From the NCBI RefSeq assembly GCF_030272615.1, contig NC_081406.1:267211692-267275691 (forward strand): a DNA stretch of 64,000 bases. Reading direction: 5' to 3'. This DNA is from Cryptomeria japonica. Taxonomy: Eukaryota > Streptophyta > Pinopsida > Cupressales > Cupressaceae. The position numbers and the translations under genes were made by a program. The notes below the pieces were generated by a model that had not been told where the DNA came from, made no database searches, and saw only the letters and a program-made list of their open reading frames with translations. This document shows, piece by piece, positions 13,001 through 25,000 of this stretch; the stretch's first letter is position 1; each line of letters opens with the position of its first letter.

Positions 13001-16000
13001 AAGGGTCAGGAGCGAAATTCAAATTTTAGGACAAAATCTACACATTTTGTGACCACAACTTGCTCAAATGCATGTCTAAGGAATCAACACTAGGTTTGAT
13101 GCAAAATTGGAGCAAAATAGAGGTTTTAAGGATTTCGCTTTGGACCCTTTGGAAGGGTTAGAAGCGAAATTCTTCCTTGGGCTCAAATTCTATCATTTCT
13201 CTACTCCAAAATGCCTCCCAAGACAAGCACATGCTAGCCCTCTCTCCACAAAGGCCTAGGAATCCATCTCTTAATCTCAATCATGGGAAAACTAGGTGAT
13301 TTTGGGAATTTCACTCTAGACCCTTTGGAAGGGTCAGGAGCGAAATTCATGTCTTGAGCTCATTTCTTCATTTTTTCAACTCCAAACTACCTCAAAAGGC
13401 AAGGACACATCACTTCACTTCCATCCACACCATAAAAACCAAGGAATTGACCTCCTTCAAAGGGAAAATAGGTGTTTTCAAGACTTTCGCTCTGGACCCT
13501 TTGGCAGGTTCAGGAGTGAAATTCAAGATTTAGGACAAAATCCTTCACTCCTTCACTTCTAATCACTTCCTAAGGCAAAAAACATGTCAATCCACTTCCA
13601 AATATGCCCAAGGAACTAAGATGTTGGTCCAAACAAGGAAGAAAATGAGGTTTATGGAGAATTTCGCTCTGGACCCTTTGGAAGGGTTAGGAGCGAAATT
13701 CCCAATCTTGGACAAAATCCTCACTTTTAAATGCTTTCATTCACTTCCTAAGGCAAGAACATGTCCATTTACCCCCACTATGTCCAAGGAACAAGGATTT
13801 TAGTCTAAACAAGGAAGAAAATGAGGTTTATGGAGAATTTCACTCTGGACCCTTTGGAAGGGTCAGGGGCGAAATTTCCATTCTAGGTTGATTTTCACCA
13901 TTTCATCACCTCAAACCTTCTTTCAAAGGCTAGAACACCTGAAGGTCACTCCAACCATGCCTAAGAAGTCCAAAACTTGACCATGACAAGGAAGAAAATG
14001 AAGGTTATGTGAATTTCGCTCTGGACCCTTTGGAAGAGTCAGGAGCGAAATTCTTACTTGGGCTCATTTCTCACCTTTTTCCTCCCTTCTTTGGCTTGGA
14101 TATAACTTCTTAGGCCTCCTTCCATCATGATCAAGTGAATTTGCTCCTCAAGTTGGCATCTAGTTCAAGATTTTGTGAAGAAATAGGGTCTTACAAGAAT
14201 TTCGCTTTGCACCCTTTAGAAGGGTCAAGAGCAAAATTTGCATTTTGGGTTGATTTCTGACTCCATTTCCCACATTTCTTCATTTAAATAGGTGAATTGC
14301 CTTCAATAATACCTGGGACATGGATTAGCTCATGGCTTTGGGAAATGTAGAGTGTCTTATAGAGGAATTCGCTCTGGACCCTTTGGAAGGGTCAAGAGTG
14401 AAATTCCTATTCTAGGCTCAATTCACCTTCAAACTGGCTTGACTTTGTCTTAGACTTGATCCTAGATCCATTTCCTTCCATATCCTTGCAAATTTGCTCA
14501 GCCATTCAATATTTAGGTGAAGAATTTAGGTCCTTTGTGAAATTTCGCTATGGACCCTTTGGAAGGGTCAGGAGGGAATTTTGACATTTTAGCCTCTTCG
14601 TCAAGATTCATATATGGAATATAACATTTATGTATAAGTGACATTTCCTTATATCTTTCTTCTTTCTTATACTTTAAGTTATATTCCATATATACTGTCA
14701 GGATGTTTGAGAGTGGTTTCAGACCTCCAGGAGTTATAATGCAAAATCTAGTTTTTGGAGGATTCTTCAATTTTCCAGACTTAGTCAAATTTCAGGATCG
14801 GGATGACATTCCAGACTTAGCCAAATTTCAAGACATTTGAGGATCAGGATGACATTACAGACTTCTCAAGACGAATTCGCTCCTCCCTTGATGTAAGGGA
14901 TGGGACCTAGGAGGACATTATCCATTCAACCAAGGTTTGATTTAGCAACTTGAAGTGCGACCAGATATTACACAAAAAACACCCTAGGAATGATCTAAAT
15001 TACCCCTAATCACTCAATTGACCTGACCTCTTGAGGAGTTCCACCTGACTCAAGCAGAGCCTGCTACCCTAATGAGCCCCCTGGCGATCCTTCAAATGCA
15101 AAAGGTCAATAGACAAGAACCTAAAAGACCTAAAAAGCAAACCCTAGAAAGCAGAAAGTAGGGGTCCCCATTTGCAATGGGGCAATGTGTGAATATGTCA
15201 CAACACCATCCTAGGCATATATTGTATATTGTAACCTGCATTTATTTTGGTAATAGATAATAAATTCAAAAAAAGTTTCAAACATAGGGGCAAAAAATTG
15301 TTATTGTTTGTTTGTTTCTATGTTTGCATGTTTTTGTGTTTTAATTTTTATATAAAAGATAAACAGAAAAAGGGAAAAAAAGCAGCAGTGGGAGTAGTGA
15401 AGGTGAAGAGGTTCAAATTCAAAGAAAGTAATTGTAGAGGTAATATTAGGGGTTCTTCAAGGAGTGACAATGCCATAAGGAATTTGAGTTTAAATAGCCC
15501 ATTTGAATACCTTTCTTAAATTCTCAAAAATCATGCAAGATATCCATTCAATCCTTAAAAACCCCTTCTACAAGTTGCAATAGCAATAGACAAAGACAAG
15601 AAAAATATTTGAGTATGGCAATGTCATTTGTGTAACAAAGCCAATAGAGATCGCTACACAAAGATTTAATCTCATCTCGAATGCATAAGTAGATGGCAGC
15701 TAAAAGGTTGTGAAAAAAAAAACCTAGCTGAAAAGGCCAAAGTGACTAGATGGTTGTACATAGTGGATGAAGCAAGAAATAAGGAAATGCCAATAAATAC
15801 TATGCAACCTAGTACGTCATTGTCTATTCAAACCATAGACATTAAGCGTCAATGGGGAGAGGGTTCTACCAAAGGAAAAAGAAAGGCTGTTAGTGTTGCA
15901 AGGATGTCTAACATGAAATTATAAAAAGTGGCTGTCTTCTATTGCCAAAAAATTTCTTTGCCCGTGCTATAAGCGTTCATATGACCCATTTTCCTATTTC

Positions 16001-19000
16001 AAAGCAATGTTTGTCTATCCCTAATTCAACACCCCTAGAGAACATAAACTATGCACCACCTTCCCTGAAAGAGAGTATTCCAAGGTAAGAGTAGTGATGG
16101 AGCAATAAGGAAAAGTTGGATAAGGGTTGGCTGCTCTGTCATCATTAATGGATGAACCATGGACCAGTATTAGAGATCAACCATTCATTAATATCAATGT
16201 ACCATATCAAGTTTACTCTTACTTTCTTAGAGTTATGGATTGTTCAAGGAAGAGGACAGACGCGATCATCCAATTTTAGATTTTTAAGGATTCCACACAA
16301 AAAGTTAGGCCCTCTAATGTTGTACAATTGGCGACTGATTCAACCTACATATGTAAACTTTTTGGATCAATGGTGGAGGATGCTTGCAAACACATTTTTA
16401 AAAAGTGGTGGTAGAAGTTACAAACATACAAATGATGATTTATAACCATCGTACTTCACTTGTTTTGTTTTGGAATTTTTAAGGGATTCCTCGAGCCCAC
16501 AGCCATTGGATACATCAACTACTTTATTTGTTAGAGACGATGCTTGAGCTGTAGGGAGCTCTACAATTAATTATAGTTAATCCAAAGTGTAGTAGATGGG
16601 TAGAGGTAAGCACAGTTGAGGGAAACAATGTGAAAAGATAGATTTTTTATGATAATTGGTAATTTGGTTGTCCACAATGAGTTAAGAAATTGTTAGTTTA
16701 ATTATTAAATTATTAATTTATCAATATTTGTAATTCATAAATTATTCTCATTATTTGTTTTATTTTTATAAGTCGTCTCCTTCATCTCACTTGTTCAAGT
16801 CACAAGATATGTTAATACTAACTTTCCTAGCCTTTGAGAGATTTATGAAATATATGGAAACATGTTTGGCCAAATGATGTAAGCAATTCATTGCAAGGAT
16901 CTTACTTTTGGATTTTATAAGAAACATATTAAGCCAACTATGACACAAAAGTGGAACGCTAGGAACACTCCATTTCATATGGCACCCTATGCTCTAAATC
17001 CCAAAAAAGTATGTAGTAAGGCTTGGGGGACTATCTCTATCTTATGATAGAAAGGTGAAAGGACTCATGAAGGCCATTCAAAAGATGTATAGCGATGAGG
17101 AGTCTTCTTTACTTCAAATGCAATAGCTGGTGTATGTCAACCTCTGTAGTATAACACATAGCATACTCAAGACAACAATGGATCAAACTTCATCAACTCA
17201 AACAGATGGGGCGTGAAAATTTTCTAGGAGAACAGGAAGGTTGAAATTCCATTGGGGAATGTCATGTATGATTAATTAACTTGATTATGATTAACTAGAT
17301 TAACTGAGTTTAGTCAACTAATTAATTGAGGGGGATCGCTAGAAGTTAATAAAAGGTTATATTTATTTTATTCTTGGAGGATAGCAACATGAAAGCATAC
17401 TTAAATAAATGTTGGATTTAAAAAAGAAATAAATGATATAATAATTAAATTTGAATTTATTTAATAAATGATTGGAAAATGATTGTGAAGATTGATTAAA
17501 TGATTGTCTTTATTTGATCGATGCTAGTAGGGATAAAAGCAGGTGTGGTCAAATGTGGATGACATCTACATTTTGCCCCTTGTTGAGACAAACGTTGTGA
17601 CTAGACGACACAATATTATTTCAAATAAGAATAAAATATAGTGGCTTTAAAAGATATAGGACTAGTGGCAGAATGCTGCAATCCTTGCGATAAGTGACGA
17701 CAAGGGATATAAGTATGCTTGCTTGAGAGGATAGGCAAGTTGGAAGAACATAGTTGTGCTCTTAAAATTGATGAAAGGATTGAAAAAGAAGAGATAAGAG
17801 GATATGAAAGGATGGATAGATTACAAGAAGAAGAAGGCTAGAGAGATGGAGGAGAGAGATAGTTATGCACCAAAGTATAAAGACTGAGGTGACAAGTGTC
17901 AACTACGTAAAGGACTAACCCAAAAGAAAAGGTAGCAAGCAAAAACTTGTTTCATTGCACCATGATATCGAAGAACCATGATGTCGTTGTGGCAAAATGT
18001 TACCAAGAACATGACAAATGCAAACAAAATAACAATACACACAAACAAACATGCATTACAATACAAAGACAAAAGCATTGCCCCTAATCAAGCTAAAAAC
18101 CAATGATGATGATGACAAGATAGCATAGTTGACAGATCAGAACAATGCAAGGGCTGTGTTCTTAATTGAGAACAACACAAGGATTTGGAACGATATATTT
18201 CAATGATAAAAATTTGAGTAAAATGAATCGAGGTTTGCCGCAAGGATGGGAACAAAGCCTAGGGATGTTTAAGATGTTGTCCTAGATGGCTTTATGAGAT
18301 TGCACAGATTAGGATTTGCAAGCATTTGGATGCAATACTCTAGGAAGATTTGGGTTGTGGATAATTAGAGATAAGTGGATCAGATTGCATTTCATTTAGG
18401 GTGGTTGTTTGTTTGGAACTAGTGAGCAGGAAGAACCAAGGCTAGAGACAAGGATGAGATGATGGAGGGATTGCTTAAATATTGAATGAGGGGTTCATTG
18501 GATGGAGAGGTTGAAGAAGGAAACTTGGAACCAATGACAAGGGAGAGCGAAATCTAGAGAGAAGGATGAAAAGATGGAAACATTGTTTAGATACGGGATG
18601 GGAATCACTGGGTGGAGAGGTTGAGGATGGATGCTTCGAACCAATGACAAGAGAGAATCAAGTCTAGAGAAACGGATGAAATGATGGAAGGATTGCTTAG
18701 ATAGGGCAGGGAGTAATGTGGTGATGGGTGCTGACAAGAAGCATAAGTATAGAGAATATTACAATAAATGAATTGTCATGACACAAATGGAGAAGATGGT
18801 AGGGATGGTGGGTTAATAAGTAGGATTCAAGATGTGATCTCCAAGGACTATTTCGCAAGAGAAAGACTGCATTGTGAAGAGGATGACTTGATGGTTCAAA
18901 GAAATGGGAAGGCATAGGCATTCACAAAATGGTGCATATGTCAAGGGAAATGCAAAAATTCCAGGAGACCGTGTGTTGTGCGTATTGCACACATACCCCA

Positions 19001-22000
19001 TCTGAGACAGGGGACCCCCATCGCCCAAGAGAGATAAGAGGCTTTTGGCGGTAGCAGAACCAAAATGAATGTGTCTCGTGCCTCCTAAAAACCTAAGAAA
19101 CCCAACCCTCTACAACACCCGTCAAATTCCTGAAAAATGAACTAAAAGCTCAAAATCGTGCAAAGGGGCTCATTTGCCCGAAGATCTCAAAAGCTCGCAA
19201 AATAACCTCATTGGCCGAAAATGTAAAATCGCAAGGCAACTTGGTGGAGAATCGTGAATCCAAGCCTAAATGCCTGAAGTTCAATTCAAGGGCAAAGACC
19301 AAAGTCGCACATTTTCCTGTGAATGCCGAAATACGAAGTTCAAAAGCTCATAGAATCGATTTTTAAGCCGAAAACGACTCCAAGAATAAAATTGGGCAAA
19401 ATGGCTCTATGAGCCAAAAATCATAACAAAGCCCAAATTTGCAGATTCGACCTCTAAGGCCGAAAAACATTTAAACCAATCAAAATCGCCTTAAAGGCCA
19501 AAAATACTAAAAAAAACAAAGTTCGCAATTTCACTTCATGAGCTGAAAATCATAACATAGACTAAGTTCGCCAAAGTGTCCTTCAAGCCAAAAAAGAATA
19601 ATGAAGTTTAAACTTTCAAAATTGGCAGGTAGGCCAAAAATTCCAAACCCTAAAACTTCGTGCAAATTGTCGAAAGGCCCGAAAATCATCAGTCAAAAGG
19701 GCAAACAAGGAAATAACAAGTCAAAATCGCCCAATGAGCCGAGAAGGTGAAAAGGAAGTAAAATCGTGCAATTTCAGTGAAATGGCTGAAAAGTTACCAA
19801 ACCCTAGATCGCACAAAATTGCCGATTAATGCCGAATTTCATAAAGTCCAAAGGCGTCTTTGATAAGGTCGCATTTTTTTGGTCAAATGGCCGAGCTTTG
19901 TGGCAAGTAAATGGCGTCCAAGGTAAAACAAGAAAACGAAAAAATGCTTATTTAGCCGAAAAGTCAGGAGAGCAAATAACCCGAAATTGCCAAAAGGGGG
20001 GTTATAACCTAAAAAGTAAATCTCTCAAAACCCCCTAGTATGCTCGAAATTCCAGGACTTAGGTGATTAAAAAAGGTAAAATCACACGAAATTTCACAAG
20101 GGTGGTGTTAAAATGGAAAGCCAAAATCTCACATTTTAGGTGAAGCGTTTGAAATTGGATATGCTTCTTAAAAAGGCTTGAACTTAACATCTCGCAGTTC
20201 ACCTCTCAGGCTTGAATTTCATCTAAGTTGGAGAGCGAATCAAGACGAAGGATCGGATTTCACGTTTGAGGAGAGACATTTAAAAGATACATTTCACAAA
20301 GAGCTTCTCAAGCCCGAACTCCACCGAGATGAAGCCAGACGTTAAGTAAAATTTAATATTTGTCAAATTAATTTATTTAATTTTTCAAAGTGATTAATCC
20401 AAGTCGAAATTCATTATTCGCAGATAAACAATGCGAGGTGAAGACCTGATCGCGAGCGAAGCTGGGAAGCGAGGATGCAGAGTGCGGGATCAATGATGAA
20501 GCATTGGGAAGTGCGCCATCACCAAACTACTGGAAAACGAGATTGAAGACAATGAACATGCAAGAGCATTCCAAATGTGCATCCTCAGAAGAATACACTA
20601 TTGGATTTAACTCCAAAAGTTCAATTCCTAAAAACTGAAATTGTTTAATGTAAAGCTACCTGTGGGTCCCGCTCAAGATATTTTGAAACAAAGTGGAACA
20701 CAAGTCAGTTGTGGTCAGTTATCCCCAACTACCAGGTGGACTGAGTTAAAGCCAAATAGTGGTAGGCAATTGAGAAGGTGGTTGAAGGGATAACTGAGAA
20801 TTGAGTAGGCATGGGTTAAAGCTGCCATGCTTCTGGAAGGCAGACCAGGGCCCTTCGATGCAATCGATCTTGGCCATTAATTCAAAATTGCAAAATCTAT
20901 AAAACGCAGAGGCCTTTCTTTTGTAAAGGGTTAGTTAGTCAGATTATTGTTAGATAGTTAGATTTCAGTTAGAATAAGTTAGATTGTAGAAGGTTAGAGT
21001 TTAGGAGTAGCATAGAAATGCTGCAAAAATTGTTGTAATAGCAGCTGAAATCAATATATGGACATTGATTTGGTGTTTATCATATTGGTTTCATTTTGTT
21101 TGCATGGTTTCCTTCAGCAACTTAGATAGATCTTTTGGTGTGCAGGTATTTGATGGATTCAGGCCCATACCATTGAGGATATGTTGATTGTGTATCCTTG
21201 TGTATGGTTAGCCTGAACCTTTAAATCATGTTTAGTTCAATTGCAGGTGTCTGTCTGAGCTACGCCAGAATTGGGTGCTTAGCCATGCATTTGCAGTCTG
21301 AAAATCTTCCAAGTCCCCTTGTAGATTGCACCGTTCCTGCGAGGTTGTGAGCCATTCTAACCAAGCAGGGATTGGTTATGTTGAAACTGTCTACCCGCAT
21401 ACCAGCCTGATTAATTTTAGGTTCCCTAAACCCTTCTCTTTTTCTTTTATTTTGTGACTAGAGAATTGCAGCATCGTAGGATACAAACCAGCTTGTTGCA
21501 AAACATAAGGCCCCTTGTGCTCCCAGCAAAACACATCGACCGTTGAGTTATCTCGCAGTCAAGAACTGACATTTGGAACCTTGAGGTTGTCCCCTTTGAT
21601 CGATTAAAAACAGCATTAGGGCTTCCTTATTTCAAAAGAGGATAGGATACTCGGCGAGATCATTCTATTTTGCATTGTCCGGATAGAGTCGTAGCGATAC
21701 GACTCTAGACACATCAACACCATGCAAAGGTGCTACAGCAACATGGCACTTAGGTGGAGAAGATTTGCAAGCCAAGAATAGGCAATAGGGACGTGTGGCA
21801 CTTGTGCAGGAGAAAATTGGTAGGCAAGGACAATGACCAAGGACTTATGGCACCTATGTGGAGGAGGATTTGGCAATCAAGCACAAGGGCTAGGGAGGTG
21901 TGGCACCTCTGTAGAGGGGGATTTGGTAGGTAGGTACAGACACTAGGAGGTCTAGCACCTGTGTAGATGAGGTCAAGGCACCATAAGCATGCTTTTCACT

Positions 22001-25000
22001 ATTGCACAATTTTTTCTCTTGAATTTTTTGGTTTTTTATTTTTTTTATTTTTATGCTTTTTTGGATTGCATGCATTTTGGATGCTGGGATTGTATGATTT
22101 TTTCTCTTTACTTTAAACAGAAAATGAAATTGGCAACAAAAAAAATTAGTTACAAAATTAAAACATAAAACCCAACAGTTTTGACTTAAAGAAGACCGAC
22201 CAATCTTGTAGATAACATTGCTTATTGTGTATAATGTTTGGGCATATTTTTATTTTCTTCTCTTTCAGCTGCATCCATTGTTGAATTGTAATCTCATTCC
22301 AATAGAAGATTCATGTTAGACCATGATGTCTATTAAAATGGATAAGCTACAAATTTCACTATTTCGTGGACTTGTAAATTTTTTGTTATATATCATTGTA
22401 ATTTTCACTATTTCGTGGACTTGTAAATTTTTTGTTATATATCATGGTAATTTCTTTCACTGCACGCTGTAACCCTAACTTGAACACTGTTATTTCCATA
22501 GCAATATTATATCCATGAATGTTAACATTACGATACTGTTAGAAACAATGATTTTACACCCCTAAAGAGTTAAAAGACAAGACAACCCTCAATGTAGCTA
22601 CACAATTGAATTGAAAATCAACTACAATCTGATTTAACAAAGAGAGAGACAGGCATAATACAACCAGAAGAGATTAGTTTTAAATCATCAATGATTATGG
22701 TAATTTGAAAATGCAATACTTACTAATAACAGAAGACGGTGGCCTGTCTGGAAGTACGGAATCTTTGTTTATTATTTTCCAAGCCGTATCTGTAAAATAC
22801 ATTACTGCACTTCCTGCAGATTTAGCACGTTCTCCTCCAGAAGCATTCCCCTACATAATCAGAAGTATAAATAGCTGACAGTGTACAAACTCCTAACCAT
22901 TGTTCAAGGCAACCAGATCAAATTTTCATTGAATGGAATAGATCTATGCAAAAGAGTTTATCACTAAAGTTCACAGATTTTTTTTGCATACATTTCTTGG
23001 AGTGTTTATAATAGCAAAGAACTTAAAACCGCGAAATTTCTTTTATGTCAAAATGGAACACAAATATCTGTTTAGTTGGTTTTCTGCAAAAAAAAGTTAT
23101 ATGAACTTACTTGCAACCATCTATGATAAATCCCTGCAAAAATAGCCGTTGAGCGAAAGAGTGAGAATGCCAAATAAAACTTCCAATCTTGACCAGGCCA
23201 TTGAACTCCCTGCACAGTTTGTTGTTAGGAGGACACCACACACAAGTATAAACCATCTCAGATGAGAAAGCAAAAGGTATACAATAAGAAGGCACTCAAA
23301 AAGACAAGTGTAAAAGATTCTTTCTTATTGACATAAGCGAACACATCGATATTTGTTGAATGAAGAAGAGTGTTAACTATTAAGCCTTACAGCAGCAGTA
23401 CAATAATCTGCCAAATACTGTTCTTGAGATGGAACTCCTTCAGAAATTCTTCCATTGTCAAAGCCATAATACGAAGGGACTGAAGCATTACTGCTGTCAA
23501 GGTAAAAAGGCTGCAAAAGAAATTCAAAAAGGTATTTTTAAACAACCTAATGCCAAATATAATGGAAAAAGTTAGTTGAACTCCTGATAGTCTTTTCCAA
23601 CATGTACATTGTAAATAATATTTCCTGTACATAATAAAACAAATGTTAAGCTCAGAAAACGATATTCACCATTGACTAGCCACTTAGTCATTGTGCACTC
23701 CAAAGTGAAGTTATTTTAGCATAGAGGCTAAATCAAGAAATATGATTAATACGCCAAGTAGTAAATGTGTTATGAGTATCATCAAACATTCACTATGCAA
23801 GGACCATGCACTAATGATGGAGATAAGGGATAACCAGTTTTTTTCTGTTGTTCAGAATTCTGCTTACATCAAAAAGAAAAAATTATTGTGCCCTGTTATC
23901 CATCAGACTTAAGGACCCAACATCACGAAAGCTAATTTACCAATACAGATTCAGGATACAGTTCCGATTCACCTTATATCTTCTTTAATTTTTTGTTTTC
24001 CTGTCTCAGTTATTGTCATTTTGGGCTCCTTTTTGTTTTCTCCTAAGTTCATTAAATTATGTATGTCAAGAATCTCAGTCCAAAAGGCTTCCTCCCTGGA
24101 GAGCCAAGAGTATGTTTCTCTGAAGAACTCTATCTGAGATGAGCTCTAAGCTTTCTAAAGTATTTGCATGGCTAAGTTTTTTTATGAAGGGTATAGACAG
24201 GGACGAAGTTTCATTTTATATAATTATTTAGTAATTCCAATTTTTTCTTAGTTTTAATTACCTTGGGAACTGAAAATGTAATATCAACATTACTTAAAAG
24301 ATCCTTGCACCCATCGGTCCAAGAAATCTAGGAGCCAAAGGATCTGAAAGTTTTATTTAACCTAATTTATTGTCCTTCCACATCTGAGATACAAGCCCAA
24401 GATCCTATTCAATTTGTCTTGTTTCTCTATGAAATCAAAGATTCTTCAAGAGCTCAGTGCATGTCCAGGATTGAAGAAGAGAATTGCTTCAGCATTAATG
24501 CTTCCAGAAATTGATTCTTTTCATTATGTCCATGATTAGGAGAATTTGATCAGAATCAATAAAGGCACTCATCCTTGGAAAGAATATCATTTTTTTAGTC
24601 ATCGATGGAAATTTCATAGTGCAAATGAAATATTCTAACTAGAAATTTCTTGAGAAATTTAAGATTTTTGATGGATTTTCCACAAACAGAATTGAAACAC
24701 ACAATTTATGAGAAATTCAAACCATAAGCAATTTCTACTGAGACTTTCTTAATTAGTGTGCAATTCACTTTACATGAAAGACTATGAAGTTCTGCTAGAT
24801 TTCAGTATTTATTACTTGCTTGCAGCAGAGAATATAAACAAAAAGCAGGCCACGTACTAGATCGCACTCCATTAAAACTAACCCAAAGTTTCTTCATAAA
24901 TTGCCTTGCAATGATGATCTGATTGCACGCATGTTTGTCTGATATACACTGTGATTTCTACTTCAGTGCTGCGAATTATTTATCTGGGGCTGGCGGGAGG

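Larger units (their letters stand above)
11196..15205 (-). mobile_element. LTR family A, copy 2: solo LTR, 4.0 kb
   Basis: Perfect five-base target duplication CCATC at 11191-11195 and 15206-15210. Read on the minus strand it starts TGTTGTGACATATTCACAC followed by CCCCATTGCAAATGGGG, and ends CACATCAACA at 11196. In between come the AT hairpin (14611-14692), an eleven-unit inverted-repeat array (12783-14582), the telo-box palindrome (12121-12138), a promoter-like region near 12070 and the family A tail. No internal retrotransposon domain is present, so it is a solo LTR by unequal recombination or a non-autonomous unit. Confidence 0.88.
18974..21719 (+). mobile_element. LTR family A, copy 3: divergent solo LTR, 2.7 kb
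   Basis: The head TGTTGTGCGTATTGCACAC differs from other copies but keeps both hairpins; it is followed by CCCCATCTGAGACAGGGG, and the tail is ACACATCAACA at 21709-21719. Flanks are CCGTG (18969-18973) and CCATG (21720-21724), a target duplication with one CG-to-CA change. The U3 (19100-20160) is a degenerate array with AAAATCGC and GGCCGAAAA words. A TATA box at 20898-20904 is followed by TTTTGTAAAGGGTTAGTTAG, the family promoter context. Confidence 0.78.

Noticed and set aside
12783-14582. CRISPR-like array (regularly spaced palindromic repeats)
   Set aside because: Eukaryotic intron context, 130-bp spacers that resemble each other, location inside an LTR with target duplication, and no cas genes.
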